Assembly (NCBI GenBank): GCA_045536045.1
Contig: JAZSMU010000007.1
Coordinates: forward strand, 1-6,654
Length of the DNA: 6,654 nucleotides
Reading direction: 5' to 3'
Source: RGIG1918 sp045536045
GTDB taxonomy: Bacteria; Cyanobacteriota; Vampirovibrionia; Gastranaerophilales; Gastranaerophilaceae
In this document: positions 5,099 to 6,654 of the stretch, piece after piece
How positions within the stretch are numbered: position 1 is the first letter of the stretch
Layout of the letters: each line of letters starts with the position of its first letter
Program-made: the position numbers and the translations under genes
The notes under the pieces: generated by a model
Seen by the model: only the letters and a program-made list of their open reading frames with translations
Told to the model about the DNA's origin: nothing
The model's database searches: none

Positions 5099-6175
5099 AT
5101 GGCACTTAGATTTTTAACAGCAGGAGAATCACACGGAAAATCTTTAAATGCAATTATAGAGGGAATTCCAGCTGGATTTGAATTAGATATTGATTTTATT
5201 AACCAAGAGCTTGCAAATAGGCAAAAAGGCTACGGTAGGGGTGGTCGCATGCAAATTGAAACAGACAAAGTTGAAATCTTGTCTGGCGTTCGTTTTGGAA
5301 AAACCATAGGCTCTCCTATTGCCTTGCAAATCAAAAATAAAGATTGGGCAAATTGGGAAATTCCAATGAGCACAGAAGCTGTTGATGAAGTTGAAAACGC
5401 AGAAATTCTTGCTCAAAAGAAAATTACAATTCCTCGTCCAGGACACACAGACTACGCAGGTTCTATAAAATATTCAACAGATGATATTAGAGATATTTTA
5501 GAACGTTCAAGTGCTAGAGAAACTGCAACAAGAGTTGCTGTTGGAGCAATTTGCCAAAATATTTTGAAAGCATTTAATATTTTGGGAGAATTTGAAATAT
5601 TATCTATTGGTGGCGAAGCTGATAGCGAAAAATTTAATGAAAAAATTGACTCTGCCAAAGAAAAAGGGACAACTTTAGGTGGAGTTATTAAAGTTGTGTT
5701 CAAAAATGTTCCACTTGGGCTAGGTTCCCATGTTCATTGGGATAGAAAATTAGACGGCAAAATTGCTCAAGCAATGATGAGTATTCCAGCAATAAAATCT
5801 GTTGAAATAGGCTTAGGCAAGGAATGTGCAAACCTTGAAGGGCATTTAGTTCATGATGAATTTGTTATAAATAATGGATGTGTTGAGAGAAAAACCAACA
5901 ACGCTGGTGGAATTGAAGGTGGAATAACAAATGGCGAAGATATTGTTGTAACTGTTGCAATGAAGCCAATTCCAACCATGAAAACACCTTTAAAATCTTT
6001 TGACATTAAAACTTTAAATGAATGTGATGCTCATTTTGAACGTTCCGATACATCAGCTGTTGAAGCCTGTGCAACAGTTGCACTAAATATGCTTGCAATA
6101 GTTATTCTTGAAGCATTTTTAGAAAGATACGGTTCAGATTCTTACACCCAAATTAGAGAAAATTATGGCAGATAA
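5099..6175 (+). CDS. aroC: Chorismate synthase
   Basis: AroC converts 5-enolpyruvylshikimate-3-phosphate to chorismate, the branch-point precursor of aromatic amino acids and folate. It needs reduced FMN although there is no net redox change. The 358-residue product is typical of the bacterial tetrameric enzyme. GESHGKSLNAIIEGIP (9-24) holds active-site H11. GYGRGGRMQIETD (44-56) carries the phosphate/flavin-contacting arginines. PGHTDYAG (114-121) holds the second conserved histidine, H116. RSSARETATRVA (136-147) is the classic second signature. NNAGGIEGGITNGE (267-280) and KPIPT (289-293) follow. The third signature begins RSDTSA (315-320), then reads VEACATVALNM where VPAAxVVAEAM is common, an unusual stretch away from the catalytic histidines. 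I chose ATG 5099, giving MALRFLTAGESHG, over the upstream TTG. The 3' end overlaps aroK by 11 nt, so two shikimate-pathway enzymes are made side by side. Confidence 0.97.
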   Translation: MALRFLTAGESHGKSLNAIIEGIPAGFELDIDFINQELANRQKGYGRGGRMQIETDKVEILSGVRFGKTIGSPIALQIKNKDWANWEIPMSTEAVDEVENAEILAQKKITIPRPGHTDYAGSIKYSTDDIRDILERSSARETATRVAVGAICQNILKAFNILGEFEILSIGGEADSEKFNEKIDSAKEKGTTLGGVIKVVFKNVPLGLGSHVHWDRKLDGKIAQAMMSIPAIKSVEIGLGKECANLEGHLVHDEFVINNGCVERKTNNAGGIEGGITNGEDIVVTVAMKPIPTMKTPLKSFDIKTLNECDAHFERSDTSAVEACATVALNMLAIVILEAFLERYGSDSYTQIRENYGR

Positions 6176-6654
6176 TATTATTTTAGTTGGGATGATGGGA
6201 AGTGGAAAAACTACTTTAGGTAGGTTTTTGAGCATGATTTTAGGGCTTCCTTTTATAGATTTAGACAAAGAAATTGAGCTTCAGGTTGGGAAAACAATTC
6301 CTCAAATTTTTGAAGAAGATGGCGAAGAATATTTTAGAAATTTTGAGTGTTTAATTTTAAAAAATATAATTTCTTCAGGAAATGCAATTATTTCAACAGG
6401 TGGTGGAATAATTGAAAATACTGAAAGTTTAGAAATTTTAAAAGACCAGAAAAAAGTTTTTTACCTAAAGACAATACCAGAGATTTTGTATTCAAGAATT
6501 AAGGGAGATTCTAATCGCCCAAATCTCAAAACATTTGAAAATTTTTCAGCTCTTTTAAATTCAAGAGAGGCAAAATATCTTGAAGTTGCAAAGCATGTGG
6601 TTGATGTTGATAAAACAATAAGTGAAATTGCTCAAGAGGTTAGAGGGCTTTTAT
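6165..6654 (+). CDS. aroK: Shikimate kinase (3' end beyond window)
   Basis: Shikimate kinase transfers phosphate from ATP to the 3-hydroxyl of shikimate, two steps before the AroC reaction. The window holds 163 codons with no stop; the family is usually about 165-175 residues, so little is missing. The P-loop GMMGSGKTT is at 9-17. DLD (32-34) supplies the Mg2+/shikimate-binding aspartates. EEYFRNFE (54-61) carries the shikimate-binding R58. The GGG of STGGGI (77-82) binds shikimate. SNRP (116-119) is the lid motif with R118, and NSREAKY (132-138) contains R134. The ATG lies inside the aroC 3' end in an 11-nt overlap. A weak AGAG six bases upstream is the only ribosome-binding signal, so coupling to aroC translation is likely. 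The symbol aroK is by family; aroK and aroL types cannot be told apart here. Confidence 0.95.
   Translation, partial: MADNIILVGMMGSGKTTLGRFLSMILGLPFIDLDKEIELQVGKTIPQIFEEDGEEYFRNFECLILKNIISSGNAIISTGGGIIENTESLEILKDQKKVFYLKTIPEILYSRIKGDSNRPNLKTFENFSALLNSREAKYLEVAKHVVDVDKTISEIAQEVRGLL

Noticed and set aside
5183..5703. Minus-strand frames opposite aroC (5183-5446 and 5452-5703)
   Set aside because: They are shadows of conserved aroC codons without motifs or start signals.
5092..6170. Shared AAAATTATGGCA at the aroC and aroK starts
   Set aside because: The 12-nt match covers only an A-run, a start codon and a common second codon (GCA); chance or start-site convergence explains it.

Overview
The window is ordinary bacterial housekeeping DNA: AT-rich, gene-dense, and with every gene on the + strand. 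FtsZ carries wording typical of cyanobacterial FtsZ (SGVEFWAINTDAQ near residues 50-62, and a tail reading LDIPDFL). Together with the strong AT bias, this suggests a non-photosynthetic relative of the Cyanobacteria such as Melainabacteria/Vampirovibrionia (Gastranaerophilales-like gut lineages). That placement is an inference from motif memory, not from a tree. The standard genetic code fits: TAA, TAG and TGA all occur as stops.

Region 1 (1-1355) is a self-contained ftsZ unit. A very AT-rich leader carries a plausible sigma70-type promoter, followed by a GTG-started ftsZ and a clear intrinsic terminator at 1328-1355.

Region 2 (1372-6654) is a tightly packed seven-gene run: coaX, dut, gmk, coaBC, a NIF3/YbgI-family gene, aroC, and aroK (cut off by the window end). 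Junctions are 8-nt overlap, 43-nt gap, 8-nt overlap, 4-nt overlap, 8-nt gap and 11-nt overlap, so translation is probably coupled at several points. The cluster joins three themes. One is coenzyme A synthesis: CoaX makes 4'-phosphopantothenate, and CoaBC adds cysteine and decarboxylates. The second is nucleotide handling: Dut makes dUMP and removes dUTP, and Gmk phosphorylates GMP/dGMP. The third is the shikimate pathway: AroK makes shikimate-3-phosphate and AroC makes chorismate. The NIF3-like protein is a metal-binding protein of unsettled function.

I found no mobile element, CRISPR array, tRNA or rRNA, and no undescribed system. The points that merit a second look are a CoaBC whose conserved KXKK motif reads KINS, a gmk start with no Shine-Dalgarno but a TATAAT box at leaderless distance, a TATAAT box placed so that a downstream transcript would escape the ftsZ terminator, and a repeated 8-nt stop/start overlap (ATGNTTAA).
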